The notes: generated by a model not told the origin, from the letters alone. A stretch of DNA of 64,000 nt from Schizochytrium sp. TIO01 (GCA_004764695.1 SMSO01000032.1:7026668-7090667); one strand, 5' to 3'; numbered from the stretch's first letter, positions 1-13,905 are shown. Numbers and translations: made by a program.

Positions 1-790
1 CACGGGACCTCGTGGGAGTACTTTTAACGGGGCGTGATTCGCTTAGAGTGAGTTTCTCGTTCCTTCTATTCCCTGCCTCTTCGAACAAATGTTGTTGCTA
101 CCACCGCTCAGGTTTTTTCTTTCCTTTCCTCGTCATGACAATACTAAGCGAACTATCTATCTATTTAGTTATTTTGGAAATAAAAAACGTGATTCTGCCA
201 ACTTTGAACAACAACAACGGTAGAATGGTTGAATTTGAAGAAGGTGCCAGAGAAAAGCAAAATAATAGGTGAAGAAGAAGCGGCACGAAACAGCAGCAAA
301 AGATTTATCATACATTTATTTACATATATATATGTATTGATTTACTTATTTATTCTCAAGTAAACAAGAAAGCTAATAAAGAATCCATCCAGAAAGCCCT
401 GACGAGTTCTCTTCACAAATTCCCCGCCCAAAGTTACCCCCAATGACCTGCATAACGGCAGTCTCACGCCAAAGTTGCCACCACGACGGGGAGTCCAGGT
501 AAAGAGAAGATCGAGTCCTGACGGGCATAAATAAACCCTGAAGCTTCAAGCTTCATCGCGCAGCTTGCTTGCTGACCAAGGCATCCATCCATCCATTCCT
601 TCATTTCACTCCATCGATCATTCCCCTTTCACCATTTATTTATTGATTGATTGATTCTTTGATTCATTTACTAATTCATTAATTTTATCCATTTATTTAC
701 ATAGTTGAGTTGAGTTAGTTCCCCTGAAAGCTCCAAACGTAGTAGTGCTCTTCTTCTCAGATGCGGGTCTCTTCATCACAACTCGAAAGG

Positions 791-821
791 CATCCATCCA
801 TCCATCCATCCATCCATCCAT
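791..821. repeat. (CATC)n microsatellite
   Basis: Nearly eight perfect tandem CATC units. Confidence 0.95.
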
Positions 822-949
822 TGAGTGCCGCTGCCAGAGAAAGCTCAGAGCCCCAGCGCACAGCGCGAAGAGGTCGCTGATCAGCCCTCGCTCGCCGCGG
901 CACTTGCAGCTGTAGATAGATAATGTCGTCGCCAAACGCATCTCAAACT

Positions 950-986
950 TTGCTGCTGCTGCTACTGCTGCTGCTGCTGCTGCTGA
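950..986. repeat. (CTG)n trinucleotide repeat
   Basis: Twelve CTG-type triplets with one ACT interruption. Confidence 0.9.
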
Positions 987-1021
987 TCTGAAAAGCGATT
1001 GCTGTAGCTTCTACCATTTAT

Positions 1022-1238
1022 TTCATTCATTCATTCATTCATTCATTCATTCATTCATTCATTTGTCGATTTCATTCATTCATTCGTTCATTCGTTCATT
1101 CATTCATTCATTCATTCATTCATTCATTCATTCATTCATTCATTCATTCATTCATTCATTCATTCATTCATTCATTTGTCGATTTCATTCATTTGTCGAT
1201 TTCATTCATTGGTCGATTTCATTCATTCATTCGTTCAT
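1022..1238. repeat. (CATT)n microsatellite, longest in the window
   Basis: About 217 bases of CATT units with a recurring interruption of the form TTGTCGATTTC near 1063, 1176, 1192 and 1209 and CGTT variants near 1085-1098. CATT has no stop codon in its forward frames, so it fakes a Phe-Ile-His-Ser reading frame. The clustered identical interruptions suggest slippage of a longer unit. Confidence 0.95.
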
Positions 1239-2044
1239 GTCGCGCGCTGTTGTTCCAGATTGAGGGAACGGGCGATGGCCTGATTTCGCTGGCGTGCTGC
1301 CAGTGGCAAATGAAATCCCGACTGCCGTCACGCGAGGTGTGAGCTCGCTCGAGCGGAGGTGGCGTGTGAGACAAAAGAAACCAGCGAGAACCTCTGCTGC
1401 GTGCAGCCATGGAATCCAAATATCATCTCTCCTCCCTCTGCGTGCAGGCAGGCGGGCAGGCAGAAGCCGTCGCCGTCATCGCCGCACAGTTGAACGAACT
1501 CCTGCTGGCTATAGCTGCATTCACTTTCTTACTTGTGACTCTTTCTTTAATTAACTGATCGATTAATTTAATTGATACTGCCTTCAGCAGATCTGTTCGA
1601 GTCTCTACGCAGATAGACAAAGAAGGAAACAGCAACAGCAAAGGTTCTCCACACTGACTGATTGACTGAGTGACCGAGTGACGACTGAGTGACTACTGAG
1701 TGGGTGAGAGCATCAGTGCCATCTTATGCTGTTATTTAGCGATAGTGCTTTCTTTCTATCCTCCTCTCGGCAAATGTTCGTTCCATTGCATTCATTCGCT
1801 CGCTGCTGCTTCGCTGGCAGCCAATTAGTTAGAGGTTGCTTGCTTGATTCGTTGGTTGGTAAAGTTGGTTGACTGGTTGGTTGGTTGGTCAGTTTCCATC
1901 CGTCTTGCCACTCTTGGGAGCTCGCACCACCACGCACAATCGATGCTCGCGTCGTGCCAGCTTTGAGCGCGTTCTTTCTCGAGGCCTGCTTTTGCTTTTC
2001 TTTTGTTTGCAAGTTCAGTTGGCGTAACGGAGAGGACAGGGGGG

Positions 2045-2085
2045 TTCTATTCTATTTTATTCTATTCTATTCGATTCTATACTAT
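2045..2085. repeat. TTCTA pentanucleotide repeat
   Basis: Imperfect tandem TTCTA/TTTTA units. Confidence 0.8.
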
Positions 2086-4838
2086 CTCTTCCAGAGGGAA
2101 CCCCGCGCCAGAGGACAAACCCTAGAGGAACCTGCACTCCAGCACACAGAACATCGCGAAACATCGTGCTGTGTGGTGCAGAGTACATATGTGTGGGAAT
2201 ATTTTGCTTTGTTGAGTCGGTCGGGAATTCAAGTGCTGCATTCACTTTTACAAGAGCAGTTACTTACGAGTAGAACTTGCTCAGCAACTCTTCAAATTGG
2301 CAGGCAGGCAGACAGGCAGTCAGTCAGTACAACGCTTTTCTAAATCAATTAACCAGAAAGGCAACAACATTTATGTGCAGCATAATGTTGTCGCAGATTT
2401 CCAAGACCAGGTCAGTGTCCGGTTCGTTATTCACTTCATTGCTTTTCATCCTGAGCTTCGTGCTGACCCGACTTCTTCGCCCCTTGGAATTCTAATTCAG
2501 GGCAGAGGAAAATCCAGGTCAGGTATTGATCACAGGATAGGTCGTTCGGCACCTTGTGATTCCAGCACAATGTGCTAAAATGCTAGAGATCTATTTACTT
2601 CTAGTCGTTGATGCTGATTGAATATAACTCACAGCATACAGTGCAGCAAATTACTTGTAAACTTGTAGGATGTATCGTGGAAGCAATGGATAAACTCATC
2701 TCATTCGGTTCGCGAGGCTGTATTTTCAGGCACCATGGTAGGTTAGCAAAAGCTAATCAATCGGATGAGTTTAGCTTTCAGTATTCCGGCCCGGACCTTC
2801 AGCAACTTGATCATCATCAATCACTTTATCTGCACAGGAATGAAGAATACTATGCGGCCATTCACTTTGAATTCTTATACCTACTACTCTGAGTCAATAG
2901 GTACAACCGCTTCTCAAGGCAGTGCCACACAATGTTGCAAGTACACAGACCTATCCAATAAGTTCTTGACCATTCACCGATGATTTCGGTGGCTTTCTAG
3001 CTATCATAAATAGTGTTATGTCAGTGCCTTATTGAGAAATTTTGGAAATTGTGCGAGGAGGAGGCTCAATGTACCGAGAAGGCATTTATGACTCCTTTTT
3101 TTCCAAGTAGTTCCTTTTCAAGTGGGTATTGAATTTCCCAAATCGCTATGCATGTCCTTAAAACGCTGCCGGGCTCTTCGAGATAGACGCAGCAGTTCTT
3201 ATGCAACTAAGCTCGCGTCGTCGCCAACCCTCAAAACGAAACCAAAGATCTGTTTTCGGAATTTAGGTTTGTCGCTCTCCGCCATTATCGTGGGTCATTT
3301 AACCTGTGAAACAGCTCCGATATTAGTCTCGAGCTCACAGCTAAACAGACAGACTCTCTCTCAATCTCCTCCCCTCTCATTAAATGATTATGAAAAAAAT
3401 TAACGATAAGCAACGAACCTTGTGAGGCTTCTGTGGCGGCATCGTTTTGGCCTTCTGCTCGCAATAAATACAGAATCCAGAGGAGTAATTGTTTGATGTA
3501 TTTGCGAAAGTCCTCTTCGAGTCATGTAAGCGTGTCTCGTGTTTCGGCCACGCCCATCTGGTAATCTTTGCGTGTCTTTACCATCATCGCATCATGGATT
3601 GTCTTGCCGACGGGACGAAGACCGATCTACTCGATGCGTCAACACTCGAATCTTGCAAGACTGGACTCTGCAAACTTTTTTGTAAACATGAAATAACTAT
3701 TTAAAAAAAAGCTGTGTTGAATACTTGACCGAGCACTTAAAAGAAAACGCTCTCTTTCCTCCCAATGATTTTTGCAAAAATTCTACAACGTTTCGCTCTA
3801 TTCTATGTTATTATATATAACCTTTTCTTCTCTTAAAATGAACAAAGTTCAGCTAATGTGCGATCGCCTTGTCGTGACGGCCCTCAACTCTTTTTTCTTT
3901 TCTTTTTTCCCCTTTCGTTTTTCCTGGCCAACTTATTCGTTAGTGCTCCGACTGGTTTCGTTACTTCTCGATGTTCATCCTCTTTAATATGAGCATTATT
4001 ACAATCATGTTTTCTTTCAATCATTTGTTGTTGTTAGCAGCAATGCTAAAACAATACGAGCGAGACTCTCAGTCAGAATCTATCTTAGTATTTTCTATTT
4101 TAAATATTTCCTCAAGTATGTAAAGTTTTTATATTAATCTTTTATGCCTTCTGTTTATTTTTAATTTAATTTTAAATAATGTTGAGGTTCTTTGTTTCTC
4201 TGCTGGATATATAGAAGAAATGTGCGTTCTCAATCGTCAGGGTCCGTTTAATTCTCGGAGGAGCAGAGCACCGACAGTTTGATAGACAATTAGAAGCGCC
4301 GTTTCTAAAATAGTACAATGGACACACATGCATGCATGCGTGCATGTATAGGTAGGTCATGGCGTTCTGGTTACGCTGTTTTAGGTGCGTCGACCATGAA
4401 ATAAATGGATGTGGCAGAAATGCCCGAGGGATACTGCTTGTGCGCTGCAAGTAGCGAATGTAAATCACTCAGTAGGGATGACAAATCTTGCCATTTCTCA
4501 TCTTCACAATCCATTCCTGAGTGTTTTGTTCTGCTATTACGATCTCACGTAACTCTGTCTGCGGCCATATAACTAAGAACTGTCAAGATCGCTCATGCAT
4601 AAGTCTGAAGCCAAACTTTGATTCAGAGAACTGCGATAACAGGATGAAAGAAATGCTCGTTTATAGTAAATCACTCGAGTCGAACACAGCTAGTTAGCTA
4701 GCTGTTTCAAGATACCGCGCTTCCTGAGCAACTATTGAAATGGATGTGAATTCATTCTTTCTAGTGTGGCCTATTCTTAAAATTCAATTAGCAATCTCGA
4801 GAAAAATAATTGAATGACTAAAACTGGAAACGATTTGC

Positions 4839-4877
4839 TTTTTTTTTTTTTTTTTTTTTTAGTCTTTTTTTTTTTTT
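4839..4877. repeat. poly-T tract
   Basis: Two T runs (22 and 13) separated by four bases. Confidence 0.9.
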
Positions 4878-5530
4878 CTATATTTTCAATTTTGCTCATG
4901 CGTGATTCAAAAAGAAAACCTTTCTTCAATAAACATTCTTATTCTGTCTCTTCTTTTTCTAAAGTGCATTTTGTTTTTCAATTCAACCTTTTCAATAGAG
5001 TCAGGAGTAAAAGAAAAAATGTACTTTCGATGGAAGCTTTAAATTAAAAAAAAAGTTAATCTCATGAAAATATGTAAATTAAATTAAATAAGAATGAGAG
5101 AATATCTATCTCTCTTTCCTGGCTTCTTTTCCCTTACACTCGAGAAAACGGCGCACGCCCAGCGCGCTAATTGAAGAAATGCAGGGCCGCCGCTGCTTAC
5201 GATAGAGCCTTGCTTACAGGGACGCATGCGCCGACTGAGGCGTTCACGGACCTGACCATGGAAACCACTGGTCTTGAGGTAAACACCTGAGGTCGCCGTG
5301 CAGGCAGAGGCAGGCAGGGAAGCAAGCGAGGAAGCAAGAAGCAAGTATGTCTGTACGTCTATATGTATTTATGGATGTATGTATGTCTGCATGCATATAC
5401 TCATCGACAATTAACAAAATTACTTTGTCTGTATTAGATGATCGCTATCTCCTCAGAGAAGGACTGAAGGAGAGGGGAGATCATTCATTACGAATGAAGC
5501 ACCTTTCTACCTACTGTGGTGAGAATTGAG

Positions 5531-5554
5531 AACTAACTAACTAACTAACTAACT
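5531..5554. repeat. (AACT)n microsatellite
   Basis: About six AACT units. Confidence 0.9.
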
Positions 5555-5709
5555 GCAGATTGAGGGATTAATAAGCGAAGGGAGGCAAAGGATCCTTGGC
5601 GAAGAAGTAACAGATCGATCATGAACAGAGTTACTATCCAAAGCTTTATGCTCGGATCTTCGATATTCCAGGCGGGCGGTTTCTGCCCCAAAGCGAACGC
5701 TTGAGGCAA

Positions 5710-5779
5710 GAATGAATGAATGAATGAATGAATGAATGAATGAATGAATGAATAAATAAATAAATAAATAAATAAATAA
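5710..5779. repeat. compound (AATG)n-(AATA)n microsatellite
   Basis: About ten AATG units switch directly to about seven AATA units. Confidence 0.95.
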
Positions 5780-7366
5780 CAAGCTGGCGAACACACCTCA
5801 TAGAAACATCGCACCTGCTACAAAAAGAGAATCATAGCATTCAAGCTCAGCTTTGATGGCAGTAGATCAGGTGGCCGGGCCAATGGAAAATGTTCCTGGG
5901 TGTTGCAGCGAACCTCGAAGGAGTGATTCCCAGTCTTGAGCACAAACACTTTGTTTTAGTGAGTGGTTATCACCTCGTCGACCTCTACTACTGCTACTGC
6001 TGCTGCTGCTGCTGATGATGTGACCTGAAAGACGCTATTAGCTACTAGTACTCCATTGTTCTCTCTGCTATACCACAATTGTAGAATTCTACTAGTTTAC
6101 CATTGGTAATTATGTTGGAAGCGAGCACGCCAAGAATAAGAAGTAATGTATCTTTCTGAAGCAGCCCAAAGCTCAACCTTTGCACCAACAATTCTAGCTC
6201 ATCAAAGCAGGCATCAATCATGAAGTACGATAATAACACCTGAGCAAGCTGCTGCTGCTGCATCGATAGATAGTAGCCACAAACCTCTTGGGCCAACCTG
6301 ATTGGGATACAAAGGGAAAGAAATCATTGGTGGCCATGAGAGACAAAGGAAAACGCTGTAGTTTGCGTAAGTCTGCATTGCTTCCAGTGCACCTGTACCA
6401 CCGCTTGCAAGCTGCTCTATCGTACTCGTTACATATCGTCCCCAAGTTCGCATGGTATGAAGTGCGTGCCAGTTTTGCTTCCGATGTATAAGCGGCCCGC
6501 CGCGTTTCTGTTTAATGAATCGGAAGCAATGCGATGCTGCCATTTCGACTTACGAGCCAAGCACAACCATAGCTTAACTTCGATCCTAGAAATTTAGTCG
6601 AAACCTCTAAAGTTGAAGTTGTTCGACAGACTTTTCGATGACTCTAGATTGCCTGCTCCCATCAAAGTGTTCAACAACAACATCTATCTGGAGCTTCGTT
6701 TCTTACCTAAACTTATAAAAGTAACGCACGCTCATCCTGCAAGTCAAACTCCAGCCCAGCTGGGGTTTATATCATCATGTGCGTTCATTCATCTGGGGAG
6801 GTTAGAGTGTATAACGAAGCGGCCTGTAGAAGGTGAAGGCCGCATTCTTCAATGCTTGTGCTTGTGCACTAGGCTCTGCTCTATGCATTCCTAGAGGATA
6901 GATCATGCGGCTGTAGACCGATAACTCTACTTCACCTAATCTCTTCATTCAAGCTGTTACCCTCGTTAATTTCACGACAAGCCCGGACGCTTAGCAAGTG
7001 CACCAAGCTCTGGTTTATGTGTGCATCTTCGCGGAAAAAATCTTTTGCAAGAATGTAGGACACACCACTCGGTGACCTTTATCAACTTCGGTCCATCAGA
7101 GGGTTTACATACAACACGCCTTTTACTTTGACAGAGTTTATAAGCAAGGCTCTGCGGGTCCTCCAGCCCATGCTTCTGTATCCAGGTTCTGGCAGATCTC
7201 TCCTTCTTACACACTGCCCTTGCACACTATTTTCGAGCATTTAATGCGTGGCATTCGGAAAGAGGAGACCTCGATATGCTCAATTCAGCGTCTACGAACC
7301 AGTACGAGGAGGCAATGCATTTTGCTTCCTGCTCGAGTGTCTAGCTTTCCACTTTTCACATCCTCG

Positions 7367-7424
7367 CCATCCATCTATCTATCCATCCATCCATCCATCC
7401 ATCTATCCATCTATTCATTCATTC
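7367..7424. repeat. (CATC)/(CTAT) compound microsatellite
   Basis: Mixed CATC, TATC and CATT units. Confidence 0.9.
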
Positions 7425-7994
7425 CTATTGCACAACACTCTGCACATGTGAGACGCCACACGTATGAAATGTGAAATTGGCCCTGCCTGTGTCATATAAT
7501 TCTGTGCCTTCTGCTGCGGCTGATCAAATAAATTGCTTCGTCAAAGCATCTTATAACTACTATCGTACTAGGTTAGGTTATAGCTAGGTAAAACAAATGA
7601 TTTAGAATAAAACTAAAATATCTTTCTCTGTTGATTTTTTCTTTAAACAAATCCATTATTAAAAGAATTAAAATAATATATTAGGGGTGCCACTTTTCTC
7701 TCTTCCTTCTGCGCTTTTCCACGTGCCTCTTTTCCCCTTGCTGCTGCTTTCTTCTGCTTACTTTTGGTAAAAACTAAGCTCAGGTTGGACTTCAGGCTCC
7801 ACTCGCTGCGGCCGCAAAGAGTGGACATGGCTCACTTTTGGACAGTGTTCCAAGTTTCTGCGCCAACCATCATGATCGACGTACCAATTGGTATCAATCA
7901 ATTAGTCATCAACGTGAAGACCGGGGAAGACAAGATGCAGAGAGCGAGCACAAATTGGCGTCGAAGCCGCACTTGCAAAGATGAGATCTTCTTC

Positions 7995-8074
7995 TTTCCA
8001 TTTAGTGTCATGATGAATTCATCTTTCCATTCAGTGTTATGATGAATTCATCTTTCCATTTAGTGTCATGATGC
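7995..8074. repeat. 29-bp tandem triplication
   Basis: Units start at 7995, 8024 and 8053, each beginning TTTCCATT; the second carries two substitutions and the third is truncated after about 22 bases. Confidence 0.9.
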
Positions 8075-11000
8075 ATTTCTTCATAAATGAGTGGCCTTAC
8101 GAGCTTTCAATTCGCACGAACGCAAGGTGCCATGGCTTGAAAGGTTGCCGAGATGTCCAAGACTAAGATAGTTAAGATGGAAGTCAATGAAGAAACCAAA
8201 TGTAAGCAATTGCCACTTGGCAAAGTTGGCAGTGGGAAGCAGAGCAGAGGCTGGGGCCATCCGTAGATCTAACTATAATCTCTTCGACCGGCACTTTCCA
8301 ATTTTATGTTACAATTGGGGTCGCAAAGAAAGATAGCTACCACTTCGCTCGACAATGGAATCGGATGTGTTGTCGATTCGAGGTTTAAGTGCTCCAGTCT
8401 CCCCTATGTATAAGGCTTATTCAGACGGGAGTTCCTTGAAAGCTAATTTACTATATTTTGAAGCATTTGTTGAAGCATTGAACGAGTGGCGCTTTTTACA
8501 TATAACCTATCTTCAGGAATCACTCTGCAAGGAGAGGGAAATCTAACCTGGGAACCTGTCATCGCTATGATGCGTTTTGCCTCTGAAAATGAGTACCTAA
8601 TGTGGCGATCTAAAGAGTGAATTATGTACGTAATGCCAATAGTTAGGCATTTTCCAGTAGTACGCACCTAGCATTCAAGCCGAGTTAAAACGAGTGCCTG
8701 ACCTTAGCGGCAAGATGGTTAGTCTTAGCATGTCGAAATTTTCGCGTGTCTTCGCCGTTCGGTCATACATTTGTAGCTGTATCCAGCCATCCTTTCAGAG
8801 GAATAGGGCTTGCTCTGCTCAAGAATGGAAACAAAAAAATGAGCGCGGTTTTGTTGGATGGCACTTGAGACCACGCTAAGACGAACTACAAACAGACTAA
8901 GAAGTAAGCAGATGGGGCTAAATTGAGGTCGAGCAATCGGGTCAGCTTGGGTTGCGAATTGGTGTAGTTTAAGACATCATCATTGTAAGCTTGACGATGA
9001 ATTTAATTTCCTGTCGGGAGTATCCAAGTACCGCCTAGGCTAGGTACCATGCACATCCTCTGAAAGTCCTCCAGTGAGTTTGGCCAAGCTAGATTGATAA
9101 AACTGCACAGAGGTAGTCAATTTAATAGGTAGATCTTAGGCCCAGATTACTGATTGGAATCACACCCGAGATCATCAGTCTCGCCATCCATTCACCAACC
9201 AAAAAACCATAGGTAGAGATGGAAATCCAGGCTCATTCATTTGTGCGAATGTAGTTACAAGTTCCAGTTTCTTCGATAGGATCATTGATCTAGCAGCTTC
9301 AATGCGCCTTGGACGGCAATCAATTGAACAGTGCAAGTCGATTATGAAGGGCATCACCATCCCCTTTCAGAGCACCAAAAGTAAGCAAGCAAGCGAAGCA
9401 AACCTCGTCGCTCTTTTCTTCGGCCGCTCTTTCTGGTGAATCTGTGGCCATAGAAAGTGCGATGGCACACTGGGCAGCGAAAGTACTAACTAGCACCTAC
9501 CTACCAGAAATTGAAAGTGACGAATTGCTTCTCTTCAAGTTGGGAGTACATGTTGGCTGCAGTGACTCTTCCTTGGGGAAGGCAAGTAGGTGAGAGGAGG
9601 GCAGGCCGTCGACGCTATTGTCGAGCTAAATTCAAAAATCTGCAGAAGCCTGGAGGTCTTCATTTGACACCTCGCATTCAATCTCGCTTTTGCGAAACTG
9701 ATATGATAGCAATCGAGGACCCCACACTTCTTACCTATTACCAATCATAGCATAACTACTAGACATAGTACTAGGGGAGATTGCCCAGGCTTGGAGTAGT
9801 ACTACGAAAATTTCAAGAAATCATCGTACTCTGCAGAAAGCAAACTTCTGTTCATACCTTGGAACTGGTCTGGCCAACCGTTTCAAGTACTGGTGTTGTC
9901 ACTAAACTATTGCTGAATAGATTCGTCCGGGTTGAACGGGCTCCCTTTAGTGTGAGCAATTGCAATTGCCGCCGACCCGGTTGGTCGCACATTTCTTGTT
10001 TGCCACACTTCGAGTAATACTAGTGTGGTGGCTGCGAAGTCCTGGAGCCAAACATACGCCGTGCACGCGCTACAAGTCTCTCATCATAGATAGGCGTGTC
10101 TGCTACAAATCAATGACTTTGTTTGTGCGTGCGCAATATATGTCACGATTGCAATCACTTCCTACCTGTCAGCCTACTCAAAGTTGCCGCGAGCTTGCAA
10201 GAATCGAGTCGTAGAAGTTAAAGATCTTATGACATGACCGAAAAGTGCCTAGTAGATTTTATCGCTATGTACCCAGGCTGTGGGAACGATTGAAACTCAA
10301 TGTCATCATCATGCGACTATTTGCATTCTTTTGCTACAATCTGTTATTCTCTGGGCAGAGAACCATATCATCAGCTCATACTCACTTAATTTCCCCAGCC
10401 TTGTAAATATCGGATGCGAGAGAGACTGAGTACCTACCTTCTATGTCCTCGATCGAAAATCTTGAAAAGAAGTGGAACTCGAATGCTAGTAATGAGACGC
10501 AACATAGTGTGTATGTTCTTCCTGCAATAGTAGTTCGGCAGCCGCTTTCAAGCTATTTTATTTTACATTTATGTATTTGTTTCGAAACGACCCCAGGAAC
10601 CAAGCCCCTTTGCTGCTATAATCAATCTACACCAACCAAGAAAAGAAAAAAATCATTCTTGATTCGAATAGACGCTTCTCGCCCAAGATGAATATGCATG
10701 CGCATGTACATAGATAGTGTTAAAAAGTTTTACTTTTCTCTTCTGCTACCCTCTTTCTTCTTTTCTATTCTTTCGTAATGCTTTACCAGTCAACTACAAG
10801 GTTCCTCTTTTTCTTTTTCTTTTAAATTCTATTTAAAACTAAATGAACATACATTTTCAAACAAAGCTCTTGAAGTTTTAAAACTAAGTTATCTCCCTCC
10901 TCTCTGTAAATAGTTAGTTCTGTTCTTTCCTTTCCTTTTTTTTTTAATGAAATGCATCAAACATCATCTGCTCATCGAGAGATAATGCAATACCCCCAAA

Positions 11001-11230
11001 GCAGATTACCTGCCAAGGACGGTGCTGGCTTGCAAAGGTAAACGCGCTCCGAAAGGCCGAAGCGGTAGCACTTCATGGCTGTGCACACGTGCAGTGTATC
11101 TGATGAACCTCCCTCTCGAAGACTCGACAAAGGAGGAGGTCCTTGAACGAACAAACAAACAAATGTAGTCAATTCTCAGTTTGGACTTGAATGCACGAAA
11201 TCGAGCGAGCCTTCAGAGCCATGGGTGGGT

Positions 11231-11289
11231 GAATAAATAAATGAATGAATGAATGAATGAATGAATCACTCAATCACTCAATAAATCAC

Positions 11290-11327
<38 letters not shown>
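11231..11327. repeat. compound (AATA)(AATG)(CAAT)n microsatellite
   Basis: AATA then AATG units, a CACTCAAT segment, then about ten CAAT units. Confidence 0.95.
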
Positions 11328-11328
<1 letters not shown>

Positions 11329-11450
11329 TTCTTTGGCACATTCACCTAACGAATCAAAGGTGGTTTTGAAGAAGAAGAAGACAAGGAAGAAGAATCGAAG
11401 ATGGAAAGATACAAAGGGTATCGGTGTCTCGACTCCCTCGAGCTCACTGC

Positions 11451-11504
11451 TTCGAGAGGAGCTCAGTGCGTGCTTCGAGAGGAGCTCAGTGCGTGCTTCG
11501 AGAG
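11451..11504. repeat. 23-bp direct duplication
   Basis: Units starting TTCGAGAGGAGCTC at 11451 and 11474 are identical; a third partial copy starts at 11497. Confidence 0.9.
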
Positions 11505-11728
11505 AGCGCTCAGCTCAGGAGCTCCAGTCGTGGCCTTGCGACGAGAAGCTCCGCCTGTGCTTTTCCATCTTGTCTGCCTTTCGTCCATTCTGTCGAGGTC
11601 TACGCTTCGTCTGCGGGTTTCCAAATATAATGTCGTGAATGAATGAAGACTCAAGTCTAACCGTCTGGCAAAGCAAAACCAGCAAAAACAACGCGAACCC
11701 TTCAACGACAGCGCGAGCAACGGCGATA

Positions 11729-11729
<1 letters not shown>

Positions 11730-11776
<47 letters not shown>

Positions 11777-11793
11777 GAGCAAGCAAGCGCAAG
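11730..11793. repeat. (GCAA)n microsatellite
   Basis: About 16 GCAA units with GCGA and GCGCAA interruptions at the end. Its complement, (TTGC)n, occurs 3.6 kb downstream. Confidence 0.95.
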
Positions 11794-12624
11794 CGATCGA
11801 CCGATCGAGCAGGAGCTAAAGGTCCAACAGCGAGTGAGTGAGTTGTCGTTGCTGCGATCGTTGCGAAGGCCAAGAGCCTTGTATGTAATACAGCCAAGAC
11901 TTTGGAAGCTGTCTTTTGGCCCGTCTACTCTTCGAGCGCTGCGAGATAAGCACACACTCCTTCTCACTCACTCGCTTCTCTTTCCTGGCTGAGCCCCGCC
12001 TCGGCAGAACGAACGATCGAGCGAACGATTGAGGTCTTCCCAGTATTCACGCACTCACGCTAGCGGCCCTCCCTTCATTTTGATGGCTTATGGAGATAGG
12101 TACCTAAGATAGATAGGGATGCCCTGCCTTCTTCCTGCTCATTTCCTAACTATCTTCTCTTCTCTTCTTTTCTCTTCTGCTCTGTTTCGTTGATTCATTG
12201 ATTCATTTGATTTTAATTACATAAATTCATTCATTCATTTATTCATTCATTCCCGCATCCATCCACAGCAGTGAGAGTGGTCTTAAAGTCAATTCAGGAA
12301 TCTTGCAGGTCTGTGGTGTTTGCTCAACTCGAATGCGTACGAGGGCTCAGAGCACCAGCCGAAGCAGCTTCAAAGTCAAGAGGTGCTTGCTTTGCTCTTC
12401 TCTGCTTCCGCCACTACTTTGGTAGGTGCCGTTAACGCTGCACTTCCTCAGCAGATATTCCAAGAGCAGCTTCGAAGGTTACTTACTTACTACTCTTATC
12501 TCAGCGCCAACTAAACCGCGGTGTTCTAGCCCAGTAAGTAGAGTACTAATGCCCTCAGAATCTAGAAATAAGGCTCTCAAACTTCATGAGGTAGTTTTGT
12601 TTTCTTGAGCGCAATTCGGGTAAT

Positions 12625-12659
12625 TGCTGCTGCTGCTGCTGCTGCTGTTGTTGTTGTTC
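12625..12659. repeat. (GCT)n-(GTT)n trinucleotide repeat
   Basis: About seven GCT then four GTT triplets. Confidence 0.9.
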
Positions 12660-12989
12660 ATGTTGACGACAATCAATACTCGGAGAATCTTTTTCCTTTC
12701 GATTTTTAATCATTCTGAAAATGAGCACTTTAGGGCAGGCATAAACAACAAAGAAACAAACAAACTGACTTAAATAAATAATAAACAAATAATAAACAAA
12801 TAAACAAACAGCCAAGTGGACGCGCTGGCTTCTGCTCTTGGTAATTAAATTAATATTGGTGCCACGCATCGCTCTTTAAGGGTTGGTCACCTGAAATCGT
12901 CACTGGTGGCTCGTTTATCGCGGCGCCAAAGAAGTATGGCGCAGCGCCGCCAAAACAACCCAACTCCGCTGCTGCCTCATACTGCTTGT

Positions 12990-13025
12990 CTCTGTGTCTG
13001 TCTGTCTGTCTGACTGACTGACTGC
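12990..13025. repeat. (GTCT)n-(GACT)n repeat
   Basis: Short GTCT run passing into GACT units. Confidence 0.85.
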
Positions 13026-13905
13026 ATTGGAACGCGACAGCAAACTCGTCTGGACTTATGTTGGTTGTTTCGATGATTTAAGCCGTCTCCATTGGTGTCC
13101 TATTGGGATCGATCACCGCTGCAATAACTCCAAAAAGCTGCCGAAGGTCTTTGCTGTCAAGATGAAGTTGAGTCATGGAGTGAGTGAGTGGGCGTGTTGA
13201 ACAACAAGTGAAGATCCTTGATCAAGGCGGGTATGCTACCAACACGGGGGGCGTTCAGACATGCGGGCTTTGGTGACTCCGGCATCACGAGCTCGAAAGC
13301 GTCTGCCCGTAACTTTTAGGAAGCAGTGCCAGGCTGCTTCTATATCTTTATTTATCTATTGATCAACCTATTAAGTAGATATTTATCTCCCATTCGCAAG
13401 GCCTCTTCCACTTTGCATCATTTTGCTTCATTGGGGCCGCCTGTTTTTTCTTTTTCTCTTCTCTCTTCTGTTGTCGAGGAGCGATCTTTCAGCTTTACAA
13501 ACATCTTGGAGAAGAAATTTTCAAAGATGTTTAATTGCTCTGACTGTTATTTCCTGTTGTTTTTTTGTTGTTTTTCAGTTCAAACAATTTGTTTGCAGAA
13601 AAACAATTATTCTCCGTCAGGTTCTCTCTCCTGCTTCAGACTATTGTTCTTCAAAAATTTTATTTTTTTAAAGCATTCACGACGTCAAACTTATTTTATA
13701 GATTGAAAAACAACAATCTTGAAATTTGAACCAGACGTTTTATTGGTGCTCTTTAAAACATAACCATTTCGTGTTAAAATAAATAAACAAGAAAGAAAAG
13801 AAAGTTAGACCAAAAGCTAAAAACTTTGGAAATTACATTCACTCATAATTTTCATTTTTTAGGAAAAAGAAAAGAAATCCAATCTCCACACATCCATGCA
13901 TTATT

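Larger units (their letters stand above)
1..5709. other. spacer, no supportable gene
   Basis: Apart from the listed repeats I see no reading frame with family resemblance or convincing length. The first 2.3 kb is dominated by short tetranucleotide runs; 3.7-5.1 kb is AT-rich with homopolymers. Confidence 0.6.
5780..11230. other. spacer, no supportable gene
   Basis: Mostly unique sequence with only short stop-bounded frames in all six frames; it holds the 29-bp triplication at 7995 and a CATC tract at 7367. Nothing recognisable as RNA gene or mobile element. Confidence 0.6.

Noticed and set aside
1063-1263. Phe-Ile-His-Ser repeat protein
   Set aside because: Produced by (CATT)n, which contains no stop codon in the forward frames.
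1590-1610. tRNA B-box-like GTTCGAGTC
   Set aside because: No matching acceptor and anticodon stems could be built around it by eye.
11463-11992. Three frames of 117-150 codons on both strands
   Set aside because: All cross the (GCAA)n tract, which is stop-free on both strands.
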